Shown here in pieces: positions 47,264 through 56,854 of a stretch of 64,000 nucleotides of DNA. The stretch is taken from positions 186,001 to 250,000 of the forward strand of contig NZ_JAGIBI010000003.1 in NCBI RefSeq assembly GCF_017744395.1, given 5' to 3'. The notes beneath the pieces are model-generated. The model was not told where the DNA came from, made no database searches, and saw only the letters and a list, made by a program, of their open reading frames with translations. The translations under genes were made by a program, and so were the position numbers. Source of the DNA: Herbaspirillum sp. (GTDB lineage: Bacteria; Pseudomonadota; Gammaproteobacteria; Burkholderiales; Burkholderiaceae_D). The first letter of the stretch is position 1; each line of letters begins with the position of its first letter.

Positions 47264-50176
47264 ATGAATTCAGTTAGAGCCGATGGCTTGCCATCCCAAG
47301 ATAAAAAAATCTCCTTATTCCTGGTCTGGATAATTTTCTTTTCCTATTCGACTTGCCTGGCAATTCTGTTTCAAAAGCTGATATTGCCGGCCATACCGTC
47401 ATTGCACGGGGGAATGGGATTGCTGATAGGTGATGCTGAGGCATTTCATCATGATGCCCTGTTACTGGCGCAACGAATAAGTACGGAAGGGTGGGCTAGC
47501 TGGTCGGCATGGCCAGATCAATATAACACTGGCAATGTGGCGATATTGGGCGCGCTCTATGCTGTGTTTGGTGACGATCCGCTGCTCATGCTGCCCCTGA
47601 ACGCTGCTATGCATGCATTGAGCGGTGTATTGATCATTGCCTGCGGTTGGCGTTTGGGTGCAAGAAAAGGTGCGCAAATCGCCAGTGTCGTTGTTGGGAC
47701 TCTTTTTGTAGTTTTCCCGTCCGCATTGAATTGGTATGCCCAATTGCATAAGGATAATTATTCAAATCTGGCTTATTTGCTGATTTTCCATGCGGTACTC
47801 AGGGTGGTCCAAGGGAGTGGCCGTAAAGAGTGGACCGCCAGTTTTATTCAAAGCATGATCGGAGCGTGCCTGCTCGCATTTGTTCGGCCCCAATATATCT
47901 CAATCTTGTTGTTGTTGATCGGAGTGGCTGCATTTGTCGTTGTTGTTTCCTATGGCGTATTCAGGTTGGAAAATTGGCGACGATTAGGCGTGATTCGTAT
48001 TGTCATGCTTTTTGTCATCTTGGCATCGATTGCTATGCTCGGAAGAGTGATTAATGCTAACGCCAAATTTGATGCGAAGGTCGAGAATCTGGAAGTGTAT
48101 CAAGATAGCCTCGCCAGGAAAGATCGCGTCGTTAATGCCTGGCAAGAGACCTCCTGGCTGCCACGCATGATTGATAATCGTTTGAAATCAATAGCCGAAC
48201 TGCGTGCCGGCATGTTGTTTTATGGCGAAAAAGCGCGTGCGGGTTCCACAGTCGATCCAGATTATCGGATGACTAAAGCCGTTGATGTGCTGGCTTATGC
48301 ACCGAAAGCTTTGTTGAATGCAGTGTTCGCACCGTTTCCCTCCACCTGGGTGGATGCCCGTTCGCCGACACGCATTGTTGGTGTTTTCGAAATAGCCGTT
48401 TGGTTTTTATTGATGCCAGGATTGCTCTTGTATGTATGGAGGCGATCTACGGTCGCTGGTATTGCCATCCTGGCCGCAGTGCTTGCTGTTTTAGGGCTGC
48501 TTGGATTGGTGAATACGAATCTGGGAACGTTGCACCGTATCAGATATCCATTTTTGTTCATGCTGATGTTGTTGGGTTCGATCGGCTGGTCCGATGCAGT
48601 GGGTAAATGGATTGGCAAGAGGAGGACTTTTCGCAATCGAAGTGCGCCAGAAGCAAAGCCTGTGGTTGCGCAGCCTCTGGAGAGTACGCAGCCTGCAGCA
48701 GAAAAAAATGAGCGCTCTCAGTTAGTGCGCATGGGAATATGGGTGCTGGGAATATCGCTGATTGGGTTGGCCGGCTTGTTTCTTCGAGACCTTGTCATGG
48801 CAAGGATTTTCGGATTGGGCGCCGTATTGGATGCGGTTCAGATAGGAAGTGTGCTTCCAACCTTTTTTGCCGCATTGTTCTTTGTTCCGCTGACTAATGC
48901 GATCACGCCGGAACTGATTCGGCGGCAGGGAATGGATCGTCTCGTGGCGCAGGAGTGGATTCGAGACATTCTTGGCTGGAGTTTAGTCGGAGCCCTCTTG
49001 GTGATTGGCTTTTGCCTGTTCTTATGGGAGGAGCAAGGGCGTTCCGGGTTCCATCCCGATGGGGCCAATGCGGTGTTCGGAATGTCCCTGGCCATACTGG
49101 CGCTTTCAGGCTGGGTGACTATTGGTAATGCGGTGCTGAATGTGAACGGCATGCAGCGTATGGCGGCGGTCGGGCAAATGCTGGTGCCCTGGCCGCCTAT
49201 TCTTTTGCTGCTCTTCATGGGGGATGCCGGGGGGGCCATGGTGGTGGCGACAGGCATGGTCGTCGGCCAGTTGCTGAATTTGTTATTCGTGATGCGAAAG
49301 GTGAAGGCGGCCGGGTTTGTGTTGTGGCCGCGTTTTGGTCATCGCCCCGTCGTTTCTCGAGATACGGTTTGGGGCTATTTGTCGATTACCGCCACCAGTT
49401 TTTTATTCGGCGCGGCAGTGCCGCTGGGAACATGGCTGGCGATGCAACTGGGTACCGGCCATGCCGGAGCGTTTGCGCTGGGGTATAAGATGCTGTCGCT
49501 GACCTATGCGGTGGTATCTGCGTTGACGACTGCGGTTGTAGTGCCCTATTTTTCCCGGCATATCGTTGCTGGCGATATGTGGCGCGCCAAGCATGGACTG
49601 GCAAAATTGTTGTACATGTCCTTGCTGGTGAGCGTGCCGGCTGCCGCCCTGCTTTTTGGTTTTGCGAACCAGTTTGTCAGCCTGTTGTTTGGCGGCGGCC
49701 GCTTCAGTGCGGATGACGCCTATACCGTGGCGAAGGTGGTGCAATTTGCCAGCTTGCAGTTGCCCTTCATGATTTCCAATCTGTTGATTGTCAGATTCGC
49801 TGAAGTTTCCTCCCAAGCTTCCCGGGCCTTGGTCATCACGGTCTTGGCGCAGGTGGTGACGCTGTTCCTGGCGATTTACGGATTTGGCGGCCTTGGCGTG
49901 GCGGGGGTGGCGTTGGCGGGGTCTGCGGGCGTTATCGCATCGACGGTCTGTTTTTTATTCTTGCTGATCAAGGATGATGTGCTTGGCTGGCTGGATGCGG
50001 GACTGAATTTGATAGGATGGTGGCTCTTCCTGACGTTGTGCATGTGTTTGTATTTTTCCAGTGGCGCCGGTGCGGTGATCGTTTGCGTCATTTTTGTGTT
50101 GGTAGCCGTGACTGAACTGTTGCCGGCATGGCGGCGGGCGCCGAAGGACGGACAAGAATTATTGGAATCAATGTGA
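47264..50176 (+). CDS. Fusion: GT-C-like membrane domain plus MurJ/Wzx-like lipid-linked sugar flippase
   Basis: The 970-residue membrane protein has two halves. Residues 1 to about 450 contain many hydrophobic segments with GDAEAFHHDALLLAQ near the first loop, a pattern seen in GT-C/ArnT-like glycosyltransferases and polymerases. Residues about 480-970 are a complete MOP-superfamily flippase of the MurJ type, with FLRDLVMARIFGLGAVLDA, FFVPLTNAITPELI and LLFGGGRFSADDAY. A charged linker (RKRRTFRNRS...QPAAEKNERS) joins them. The gene is visibly richer in AT than its surroundings, which suggests transfer. It heads the polysaccharide row; a role in moving an oligosaccharide-lipid across the inner membrane is inferred. 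Confidence 0.8.
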   Translation: MNSVRADGLPSQDKKISLFLVWIIFFSYSTCLAILFQKLILPAIPSLHGGMGLLIGDAEAFHHDALLLAQRISTEGWASWSAWPDQYNTGNVAILGALYAVFGDDPLLMLPLNAAMHALSGVLIIACGWRLGARKGAQIASVVVGTLFVVFPSALNWYAQLHKDNYSNLAYLLIFHAVLRVVQGSGRKEWTASFIQSMIGACLLAFVRPQYISILLLLIGVAAFVVVVSYGVFRLENWRRLGVIRIVMLFVILASIAMLGRVINANAKFDAKVENLEVYQDSLARKDRVVNAWQETSWLPRMIDNRLKSIAELRAGMLFYGEKARAGSTVDPDYRMTKAVDVLAYAPKALLNAVFAPFPSTWVDARSPTRIVGVFEIAVWFLLMPGLLLYVWRRSTVAGIAILAAVLAVLGLLGLVNTNLGTLHRIRYPFLFMLMLLGSIGWSDAVGKWIGKRRTFRNRSAPEAKPVVAQPLESTQPAAEKNERSQLVRMGIWVLGISLIGLAGLFLRDLVMARIFGLGAVLDAVQIGSVLPTFFAALFFVPLTNAITPELIRRQGMDRLVAQEWIRDILGWSLVGALLVIGFCLFLWEEQGRSGFHPDGANAVFGMSLAILALSGWVTIGNAVLNVNGMQRMAAVGQMLVPWPPILLLLFMGDAGGAMVVATGMVVGQLLNLLFVMRKVKAAGFVLWPRFGHRPVVSRDTVWGYLSITATSFLFGAAVPLGTWLAMQLGTGHAGAFALGYKMLSLTYAVVSALTTAVVVPYFSRHIVAGDMWRAKHGLAKLLYMSLLVSVPAAALLFGFANQFVSLLFGGGRFSADDAYTVAKVVQFASLQLPFMISNLLIVRFAEVSSQASRALVITVLAQVVTLFLAIYGFGGLGVAGVALAGSAGVIASTVCFLFLLIKDDVLGWLDAGLNLIGWWLFLTLCMCLYFSSGAGAVIVCVIFVLVAVTELLPAWRRAPKDGQELLESM

Positions 50177-51336
50177 AAACCAAGATGGCCATCGTAGCCA
50201 CCAGCGAAATGACAATAAAGGCATTCCTGCGTGAACATATCGACGCCTTGCGCCGCCGCCATGCGGTGACGGTTATTGTCAATACCGGTGAACCTGGATT
50301 CCTCGCGGCTTTGGGGATGCCGGACGTGCGGGTGATTCCGGTGAATATCGCGCGCCAGATCAGCCCATGGAAGGATTTGAGCGTGTTGTCGGAGCTGGTG
50401 CGGATCATGTTCCGGGAGCGTTTCGACATCGTCTTTTCAGTGACGCCCAAAGGAGGCTTGCTCGGCATGCTTTCCGGCTTCGTGGCGCGTGTGCCGGTAC
50501 GTATCCATATGTTTACCGGCCAGGTATGGGCAACCCGCTCAGGTATGGCGCGCCGCATCCTGAAAGCGGCCGATCGCCTTATCGCCCGCTTGGCGACGCG
50601 ATTGCTGGTCGATAGCGAATCGCAACGGCTTTTCCTGGTTGAGGAAAAGGTGGTGGCGTCGGCGCGTTGCCGCGTTCTCGCCGAGGGATCGATTTGCGGC
50701 GTCGATACGGAGCGCTTCCGGCCAGATGCCGGTGCGCGGGAAATGATCCGCCGCGAGTTGGGGATTGCCGGAGAAGTGCCAGTCGTGTTGTTCCTTGGCC
50801 GCCTGAACCGTGACAAGGGTGTGCTTGATCTGGCGCAGGCAATGGCCGATTTGTCTGCGGCCGGACGCGATGACTGGCATTTGCTGGTGGTGGGGCCGGA
50901 TGAAGGGGGCTTGCGCGCCAGAATGAAGGAAATTTGTGCAATGGCCGCGGAGCGGCTGCATTTTGTGGATTACACGGATCAGCCGCAGAAGTATATGGCG
51001 GCTGCCGACATTTTTTGCCTGCCCAGTTATCGGGAGGGCTTCGGTTCGGTCGTCATTGAGGCTGCAGCGGTAGGCGTGCCGGCATTGGCGTCTCGCATCT
51101 ACGGCCTGACCGATGCTGTCGATGATGGGCGTACCGGATTGTTGTTTGCTGCGGCCGATGTGCCTGATTTGGCTCGGAATCTGTCGAGAATGCTGGATGA
51201 TCCGGCCTTGCGCCAGGTGATGGGGGAAAATGCCCGGCAAAGAGCTCAGACCTTGTTTTCCAGCAAGGCGGTCACGGCGGCTTTTGTCGCCTACATCGAT
51301 GCGTGCCGGCAGGAGCGGGAGGCGTCGCGGGTATGA
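50173..51336 (+). CDS. Glycosyltransferase family 4 (GT-B fold)
   Basis: The protein of about 387 residues has an N-terminal acceptor domain with [15 protein letters not shown], and a C-terminal donor domain with [31 protein letters not shown] and the sugar-nucleotide motif [26 protein letters not shown]. This is the GT4 pattern of enzymes building the repeat unit of capsules or O-antigens. The start is either GTG 50173, overlapping the flippase stop, or ATG 50185. The end overlaps the next gene by four bases (ATGA). The transferred sugar is not decidable. Confidence 0.88.
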   Translation: MKTKMAIVATSEMTIKAFLREHIDALRRRHAVTVIVNTGEPGFLAALGMPDVRVIPVNIARQISPWKDLSVLSELVRIMFRERFDIVFSVTPKGGLLGMLSGFVARVPVRIHMFTGQVWATRSGMARRILKAADRLIARLATRLLVDSESQRLFLVEEKVVASARCRVLAEGSICGVDTERFRPDAGAREMIRRELGIAGEVPVVLFLGRLNRDKGVLDLAQAMADLSAAGRDDWHLLVVGPDEGGLRARMKEICAMAAERLHFVDYTDQPQKYMAAADIFCLPSYREGFGSVVIEAAAVGVPALASRIYGLTDAVDDGRTGLLFAAADVPDLARNLSRMLDDPALRQVMGENARQRAQTLFSSKAVTAAFVAYIDACRQEREASRV

Positions 51337-51935
51337 AGCGGGTGTTCGATTTCCTGGTGTCCTTCTGTGCGCTGCTGCTGCTGTCGCCGGTCATTTTGAT
51401 CGTGGCCGTGCTGGTGCGGCGCTATCTGGGCACGCCGGTTGTCTTTACGCAGCAGCGTCCCGGCCTCAATGAGAAGCCTTTCATGCTCTATAAATTCAGG
51501 ACGATGACTGACGCACGTGATGCCGCCGGCGATTTGTTGCCGGATGCGCAACGCCTGACGAAGATGGGCAGGGTCATCCGCAGGCTGAGCCTCGATGAGT
51601 TGCCGCAATTGTTCAACGTGCTCAAGGGCGACATGAGCCTGGTTGGCCCGCGTCCATTGTTGATGGAATATTTGCCGCTTTATTCGGCCGAGCAGCGCCG
51701 GCGCCATCTGGTGCGTCCAGGGATCACGGGATGGGCGCAGGTCAACGGCAGGAACGCAATTGGCTGGGAAGAGCGTTTTGCGCTGGACGTCTGGTATGTC
51801 GACCATTGGAGCTGGATGCTCGATATCCGGATTTTGTTCGCCACGCTCATAAAGGTAGTGCGGCGTAGCGGCATCAGCCAGCCGGGGCAGGAGACGATGA
51901 GCAAATTTACCGGGACGGCGAATAAGGATGAATAA
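51333..51935 (+). CDS. Initiating phosphoglycosyl transferase, PglC-like
   Basis: The 200-residue enzyme moves a sugar phosphate from a UDP-sugar to undecaprenyl phosphate at the inner membrane. It has one N-terminal re-entrant hydrophobic segment ([21 protein letters not shown]), then [33 protein letters not shown] and [13 protein letters not shown]. The short one-domain form is the PglC/WecA-independent small type used with diacetylbacillosamine-like sugars. It is followed by PglD- and PglE-like genes, which supports that sugar. It overlaps the NeuD/PglD gene by eight bases. Confidence 0.92.
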   Translation: MKRVFDFLVSFCALLLLSPVILIVAVLVRRYLGTPVVFTQQRPGLNEKPFMLYKFRTMTDARDAAGDLLPDAQRLTKMGRVIRRLSLDELPQLFNVLKGDMSLVGPRPLLMEYLPLYSAEQRRRHLVRPGITGWAQVNGRNAIGWEERFALDVWYVDHWSWMLDIRILFATLIKVVRRSGISQPGQETMSKFTGTANKDE

Positions 51936-52566
51936 GAAAATCTTCATCGTTGGCGCAGGCGGCCATGCCAAGGTGGTATTTGATGTCGCGGTCCGGGCAG
52001 GATTTGAAGTGGTCGCCTTCGTAGATGATGCGCCGGCATTGTCCGGAACCTTGTGCCGAGGGATTCCGGTACGTTGCGGCGACGCGGCGGTCAGAGAGTT
52101 GATCGAACAGGGGATCTCCTGCGCATTGATTGCGATCGGTTCGAATGCGGCCAGGGCCAAGGTCGCTTTGCGCTTGGAAAACCTTGGGGTGCGTTTCGCC
52201 GTGGCGGTCCACCCCGCGGCGGTGGTCGACTCCTCAGCGACGATCGGCGCGGGCTCGGTGCTCATGGCTGGCGCAGTCGTCAATGCCGATGCGGTCATCG
52301 GCCGCCATTGCATCATCAATACCGCGGCGTCCATTGACCACGACTGCCGGGTCGGCGATGTCGTGCACGTGGCGCCGGGCGTGCGCGTGTGCGGCGATGT
52401 GGGGATCGGCGATATGGTATTGGTCGGCGTGGGAGCGGTTATTGTCCCGGGGACGACGATTGGCGCCGCTGCTATCATTGGCGCTGGCGCAGCGGTTGTC
52501 GCTGATGTGGAAAAGAATACGATGGTGGCGGGGGTTCCCGCCGTCTTGCAGAAAAGGAACTCCTGA
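51928..52566 (+). CDS. PglD/NeuD-type sugar O/N-acetyltransferase
   Basis: The 212-residue protein has an N-terminal Rossmann-like part with [17 protein letters not shown] and a C-terminal left-handed beta-helix of hexapeptide repeats. The catalytic histidine is in [14 protein letters not shown], followed by [14 protein letters not shown]. It matches PglD, which acetylates the 4-amino group of a UDP-amino-sugar, the step after the PglE-type aminotransferase encoded next. It starts inside the PglC-like gene and ends three bases before the aminotransferase gene. Confidence 0.9.
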   Translation: MNKKIFIVGAGGHAKVVFDVAVRAGFEVVAFVDDAPALSGTLCRGIPVRCGDAAVRELIEQGISCALIAIGSNAARAKVALRLENLGVRFAVAVHPAAVVDSSATIGAGSVLMAGAVVNADAVIGRHCIINTAASIDHDCRVGDVVHVAPGVRVCGDVGIGDMVLVGVGAVIVPGTTIGAAAIIGAGAAVVADVEKNTMVAGVPAVLQKRNS

Positions 52567-52568
52567 AA

Positions 52569-53795
52569 ATGTCTTTGAGTACTCTGGCTATGTGCGGCGG
52601 TACGCCTACGCGCACCCTTGCAACGGCACCGTGGCCACTGTTCGAGCAGGATGAAATCGATGCAGTGAGCGCCGTTTTGTCTTCCGGAAAAGTGAATTAC
52701 TGGACGGGGCCGCAGTGCCGTGCATTCGAGGATGAATATGCGGCATTCGTCGGTGTACCGCATGCCATTTCCCTGTCCAATGGGACGGTTGCGCTGGAGT
52801 TGGCGCTCAAGGCGCTGGGCGTGCAGGCTGGCGACGAGGTGATCGTACCGGCCAAAACCTTCATTGCCTCGGCCAGCGCTGTTGTGACCTGCGGAGCCCG
52901 CCCGGTGGTTGCGGACGTGGACCTGCTGAGCCAAAACCTGACGGCCGATACCATTCGTGCGGTGTTGACGCCACGGACCAAGGCCATCGTCATCGTTCAC
53001 CTGGGCGGGTGGCCGGCCAAAATGGATGCCATCATGGCATTGGCGCGCGAACATGGCTTGTGGGTCATCGAAGATTGCGCCCAGGCGCATGGCGCGGAGA
53101 TCGACGGCAAGCCGGTCGGCTCATTCGGCGATTGCGGCGCTTTTTCATTTTGCCAGGACAAGATCATTACTACCGGCGGCGAAGGCGGCATGCTGGTGAT
53201 CAAGGATGAAGCCGTCTGGAAGCGCGCCTGGGCATACAAAGACCACGGCAAGGGATATGACCGGGTGCATCAGGAAAACCACCCCAAAGGGTTTCGCTGG
53301 CTGCACGACTCGTTCGGCACCAATATGCGCATGACCGAGATGCAGGCGGCGATCGGTCGCCTGCAGCTGCGCAAGCTGCCTCATTGGCACGCTCGCCGTA
53401 CAGAAAACGCCTTGGCCTTGCATGAGGGGCTCCAGGACGTTCCGGGGCTGGTGCGTGCGATGCCCGATACGGCTGTGAAGCATGGCTGGTACCGCTATTA
53501 CGCGTTCCTGGATCTGCCGAAATTGGCGCCAGGCTGGGACTTGGTCGCGGTCGTGGAGGCAATCTCGGCTGAAGGCGTGCCTTGCTTTGTCGGCAGCTGC
53601 AGCGAGATCTACCGCGAAAAGGCTTTTGTCGACAACGGCTGGGGACTGCAGCATGCATTGCCCAATGCGGGCCGGCTCACGCAGTCCAGCCTGGCGTTGT
53701 TGGTCCATCCGACCTTGTCGGTGTCCGATATGCAGATCGCTGCGGCTGCGATCAAGAAGGTCATGGCCGTGGCGCTTTCGCAAGCGTTGGCTTGA
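52569..53795 (+). CDS. DegT/DnrJ/EryC1-family PLP aminotransferase (PglE-like)
   Basis: The 408-residue aminotransferase turns a UDP-4-keto-6-deoxy sugar into the 4-amino sugar using PLP. It has GKVNYWTGPQCRAFEDEY, SLSNGTVALELALKAL, IEDCAQAHGAEIDGK, and the Schiff-base lysine in SFCQDKIITTGGEGGML (about residue 199). The C-terminal part is typical of the sugar aminotransferase fold. Its partners are the PglD-like and PglC-like proteins upstream and a PglF/WbpM-type dehydratase on the opposite strand at 59144-61090. Two hairpins follow it. Confidence 0.9.
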   Translation: MSLSTLAMCGGTPTRTLATAPWPLFEQDEIDAVSAVLSSGKVNYWTGPQCRAFEDEYAAFVGVPHAISLSNGTVALELALKALGVQAGDEVIVPAKTFIASASAVVTCGARPVVADVDLLSQNLTADTIRAVLTPRTKAIVIVHLGGWPAKMDAIMALAREHGLWVIEDCAQAHGAEIDGKPVGSFGDCGAFSFCQDKIITTGGEGGMLVIKDEAVWKRAWAYKDHGKGYDRVHQENHPKGFRWLHDSFGTNMRMTEMQAAIGRLQLRKLPHWHARRTENALALHEGLQDVPGLVRAMPDTAVKHGWYRYYAFLDLPKLAPGWDLVAVVEAISAEGVPCFVGSCSEIYREKAFVDNGWGLQHALPNAGRLTQSSLALLVHPTLSVSDMQIAAAAIKKVMAVALSQALA

Positions 53796-53869
53796 ATGAC
53801 TGTTGGCATTGCCTTCCGGGAGGGGGCTGAAAGTCTGAGGCCGGTTTGAGGGCAGAATCACCTTATCCA

Positions 53870-54004
53870 GCGCCTCCTCCGAGATGCAGGCAAGGAGGCG
53901 CGATTTCTTTCTATCATCAGTTGAGAGGATTGCCGAGATGCGGGGCGTCAAGTCCGGCGCATGGCATGGCCGCGCCTGTCGCCTTGTCGGGGCAAGGCGA
54001 CAGG
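53870..54004 (+). terminator. Two hairpins after the aminotransferase gene
   Basis: GCGCCTCC (53870-53877) pairs with GGAGGCGC (53894-53901) and is followed by GATTTCTTTC. CCTGTCGCCTTG (53975-53986) pairs with CAAGGCGACAGG (53993-54004) and is followed by CATTTATTT. Together they probably end the upstream row of genes. Confidence 0.7.
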
Positions 54005-54032
54005 CATTTATTTCCCTGGTGGTATTGCTGCG

Positions 54033-54095
54033 GCAGTGGCCGGTTTGCGCCTAGATGAGAAACTTTATGAAGAACTTGTAATCGGAAAGAATCTG
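54033..54095 (+). pseudogene. Remnant of a PglF/WbpM-type sugar dehydratase C-terminus
   Basis: The plus strand encodes AGLRLDEKLYEELVIGKN, which is 12 of 15 identical over the core to GLRPGEKLYEELLIG in the intact dehydratase encoded at 59144-61090. No start, no domain and no continuation survive; about 20 codons remain in a 500-base gap that otherwise holds two hairpins and no gene. The fragment sits directly after the aminotransferase gene, where a dehydratase would make biosynthetic sense. Confidence 0.6.
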
Positions 54096-54295
54096 CGGCC
54101 GATTGGCCATATATGCGGAAATTCATCCGATGATTTCTTTGGCGCACTGTTTTACACGTGATTCCGGATGCCGCAGGCAATCATGATGTTGGCGCACTCC
54201 CGTTATTCCGTGCGAGCCGGCAATTAGTTGCCGATGTTGCGCAGCGTGGACTGCCCCCTGTGGCAGACAATGCCGCCTAATTTTTGGGAAACGAT

Positions 54296-55672
54296 ATGAC
54301 GACGCTGGACAACGCCATTTTCAAAGCTTATGACATTCGCGGCATCATCGGCAAAAACCTGGATGGCCGCGTCGCCTTTCAAATTGGCCAGGCCTTTGGC
54401 GCCGCCGCCTTGGCCAAAGGGCAGAAGAAAGTCGTGATCGGCCGTGATGGCCGCTTGTCCGGTCCCGAGTTGGCTGGCGAACTGGCCAAAGGCTTGCAAT
54501 CGGTCGGCATCGGCGTGATCGACCTGGGCATGGTAGCGACCCCCATGGTCTATTTCGGCACCCATGTACTGGATACCCAGTCCGGCATCATGGTGACCGG
54601 AAGCCACAATCCTCCTGACTACAACGGTTTCAAGATGGTCCTGGCCGGCGAGGCTATCCACGGAGAAACTATCCAGGCGCTATACCACGCCATTGTTAAG
54701 GGCGGTTTCCCGCAAGGTGCCGGCGGCTATTCCACGCACGACATCAAGGATGCCTATATCAAGCGCATGATCGGCGACGTCAAGCTGGCGCGGCCGCTGA
54801 AGATCGCGGTCGACTGCGGTAACGGCGTAGCCGGCGCCTTCGCCGGGGAGCTCTACCGTGCTTTGGGATGCGAAGTCACCGAGCTGTTCTGCGATGTCGA
54901 CGGCAATTTCCCCAACCACCATCCCGATCCGGCCCATCCTGAAAACCTGCAGGACCTGATCCGCTGCCTGCAAGCGACGGACAATGAGCTGGGCCTGGCC
55001 TTCGATGGCGATGGCGACCGGCTGGGCCTTGTGACGAAGGACGGCCAGATCATCTATCCGGATCGCCAACTGATGCTGTTTGCCGCCGACGTTCTCAAGC
55101 GCAATCCGGGCAGCGAAATCCTCTATGACGTCAAATGTACCCGCCACCTTGCGCCGTGGATCTCGGCGCGCGGCGGCAAGCCTCTGATGTGGAAGACCGG
55201 TCATTCGCTGGTCAAGGCCAAGCTGCGCGAAACAGGCGCTCCGCTGGGGGGCGAGATGAGCGGCCATATCTTTTTCAAGGACCGCTGGTTCGGCTTCGAT
55301 GACGGCTTGTATGCCGGTGTCCGCATGCTGGAATTGCTGGCGCGCGAAGCCGATCCATCGGCCGCGCTCAATGCGTTGCCGCAATCGGTCAGTACTCCGG
55401 AGTTGCACTTGAAGCTGCAGGAGGGAGAGAATTTTGAGCTGATCGGGAAGCTGCAAAACGACGCGAAGTTTGACGGCGCGCAAGAGATCATCACCATCGA
55501 CGGCCTGCGCGTGGAGTATGCTGATGGTTTTGGGCTGGCGCGCTCGTCCAATACCACACCGGTCGTGGTGCTGCGTTTCGAGGCCGAGACGCCGCAGGCG
55601 CTTGCGCGCATCCAGGGCGAGTTTCGCAAGGTGATCCTGGCCGCGCGTCCGGACGTGGCATTGCCGTTCTGA
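54296..55672 (+). CDS. Phosphomannomutase/phosphoglucomutase (AlgC type)
   Basis: The 458-residue cytoplasmic mutase interconverts hexose 1- and 6-phosphates for GDP-mannose and UDP-glucose supply. It begins NAIFKAYDIRGIIG. The phosphoserine loop is MVTGSHNPPDYNGFK, the metal loop is AFDGDGDRLGLV, and the sugar loop is GGEMSGHIFFKDRWFGFDDG, the alpha-D-phosphohexomutase order. The ATG at 54296 follows GGGAAACGAT; an in-frame TTG lies at 54284. It begins the LPS part of the region and is followed by waaC. Confidence 0.92.
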   Translation: MTTLDNAIFKAYDIRGIIGKNLDGRVAFQIGQAFGAAALAKGQKKVVIGRDGRLSGPELAGELAKGLQSVGIGVIDLGMVATPMVYFGTHVLDTQSGIMVTGSHNPPDYNGFKMVLAGEAIHGETIQALYHAIVKGGFPQGAGGYSTHDIKDAYIKRMIGDVKLARPLKIAVDCGNGVAGAFAGELYRALGCEVTELFCDVDGNFPNHHPDPAHPENLQDLIRCLQATDNELGLAFDGDGDRLGLVTKDGQIIYPDRQLMLFAADVLKRNPGSEILYDVKCTRHLAPWISARGGKPLMWKTGHSLVKAKLRETGAPLGGEMSGHIFFKDRWFGFDDGLYAGVRMLELLAREADPSAALNALPQSVSTPELHLKLQEGENFELIGKLQNDAKFDGAQEIITIDGLRVEYADGFGLARSSNTTPVVVLRFEAETPQALARIQGEFRKVILAARPDVALPF

Positions 55673-55721
55673 TCAGGTAAGATGCTGGCCCACGGAATAA
55701 AGAAGATACAGTGGGCTAGCC

Positions 55722-56699
55722 TTGAAAATCCTGATCGTGCGTGTCTCCTCGCTGGGAGACGTCGTCCATAACATGCCGATGGTGGCCGATATTCGCCGCC
55801 ATTTCCCTGACGCCCAGATCGATTGGGTGGTGGAAGAGGCATATACCAGCCTGGTCCGGCTCAATCCCCACATCCGCAACATCATCCCGATCGCGCTGCG
55901 GCGCTGGCGCAAGACCCTGTTCTCGGACGCCACGCGTACCGAAATGGCGGCATTTTGGCGCAGGCTGCGCGCTGAATCCTACGACATCGTATTCGATACC
56001 CAGGGCCTGATGAAGACCAGCGTGGTCATGCGCATGGCGCGCCTGGTTCCCGGCGGGCACCGCGTCGGCTTGGCCAACGCCACGGAAGGTTCCGGCTACG
56101 AACCGTTGTCGCGCATCTTCCATGACCAGAGCATCAAGGTCGGTTTGCATACGCACGCGGTGATGCGCGCGCGCCTGGTGGCCGCCGATGCGCTGGGCTA
56201 CCGGCCGGAAGGCCCCGCCGACTTCGCCCTTGGCTCGCCCGAACCGCAGCGCTTGCCCTGGATGCCGGCACGGCCCTACGTTGTGTTCTTCCATGGCACT
56301 GCGCGCGCCGCCAAGCAATGGCCACAGGCAGGATGGGCCATGCTGGGTCGCGCACTATCTGAACGGGGGCTGCCGGTACTGTTGCCTTGGGGCGGCGAGA
56401 AAGAGCTGCAGGCTGCGCAGACGCTGGCCTGCCAGATTCCCGGAGCCGAGGTGCTGCCGGCGCTGCCGCTGATGGAGGCGGTCGCTCTGGTACAGCAGGC
56501 GCATCTGGTGGTGGGGCTTGATACCGGGCTGACCCATATCGCGGCGGCGTATTGCAAGCCGACCGTGGAGATTTATTGCGACTCGCCGCGCTGGAAGACT
56601 GAAGGCAACTGGTCGCCCCGCATTATTAACCTGGGCGATGATGGCGCCCCGCCAGGCGGCGAAGAGGTGTTGGCGGCAGTGGATCGCTTGCTTGCCTGA
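55722..56699 (+). CDS. waaC: Lipopolysaccharide heptosyltransferase I
   Basis: WaaC adds the first heptose to Kdo in the inner core of LPS. The 325-residue GT9 protein begins MKILIVRVSSLGDVVHNMPM, with VVFDTQGLMKTSVVMRMAR style segments in the middle (DTQGLMKT) and the donor-site LVVGLDTGLTHIAAAYCKPTVEIY near the end. The start is a TTG at 55722; no ATG or GTG gives this conserved N-terminus, and the Shine-Dalgarno is weak. It lies between the mutase and Kdo hydroxylase genes. Confidence 0.93.
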   Translation: MKILIVRVSSLGDVVHNMPMVADIRRHFPDAQIDWVVEEAYTSLVRLNPHIRNIIPIALRRWRKTLFSDATRTEMAAFWRRLRAESYDIVFDTQGLMKTSVVMRMARLVPGGHRVGLANATEGSGYEPLSRIFHDQSIKVGLHTHAVMRARLVAADALGYRPEGPADFALGSPEPQRLPWMPARPYVVFFHGTARAAKQWPQAGWAMLGRALSERGLPVLLPWGGEKELQAAQTLACQIPGAEVLPALPLMEAVALVQQAHLVVGLDTGLTHIAAAYCKPTVEIYCDSPRWKTEGNWSPRIINLGDDGAPPGGEEVLAAVDRLLA

Positions 56700-56854
56700 T
56701 AACAAAGGCCGTCGAATGGCATACGTTGAGGCAGCTCAAATCCTCTCATGAAACCCGTTTGAAGTATCTCACAGCCATATGCGGCGGGCGTTTTGGCGCT
56801 GTTTGCCGGGCTCCGCGGTTACACGAGGCTGTCGCTTGCGGGCATAATGTCGCC

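Larger units (their letters stand above)
53796..54295. other. 500-base gap between aminotransferase and mutase genes
   Basis: Apart from the two hairpins and the dehydratase remnant described separately, no credible gene was found. The sequence is mixed in composition and short open frames do not resemble proteins. It looks like the scar of a gene loss or replacement inside the polysaccharide region. Confidence 0.6.

Noticed and set aside
53961..54161. 66-codon frame as a real small gene
   Set aside because: Only a 15-residue piece resembles a protein, and that piece is the end of a much larger dehydratase; treated as a relic.
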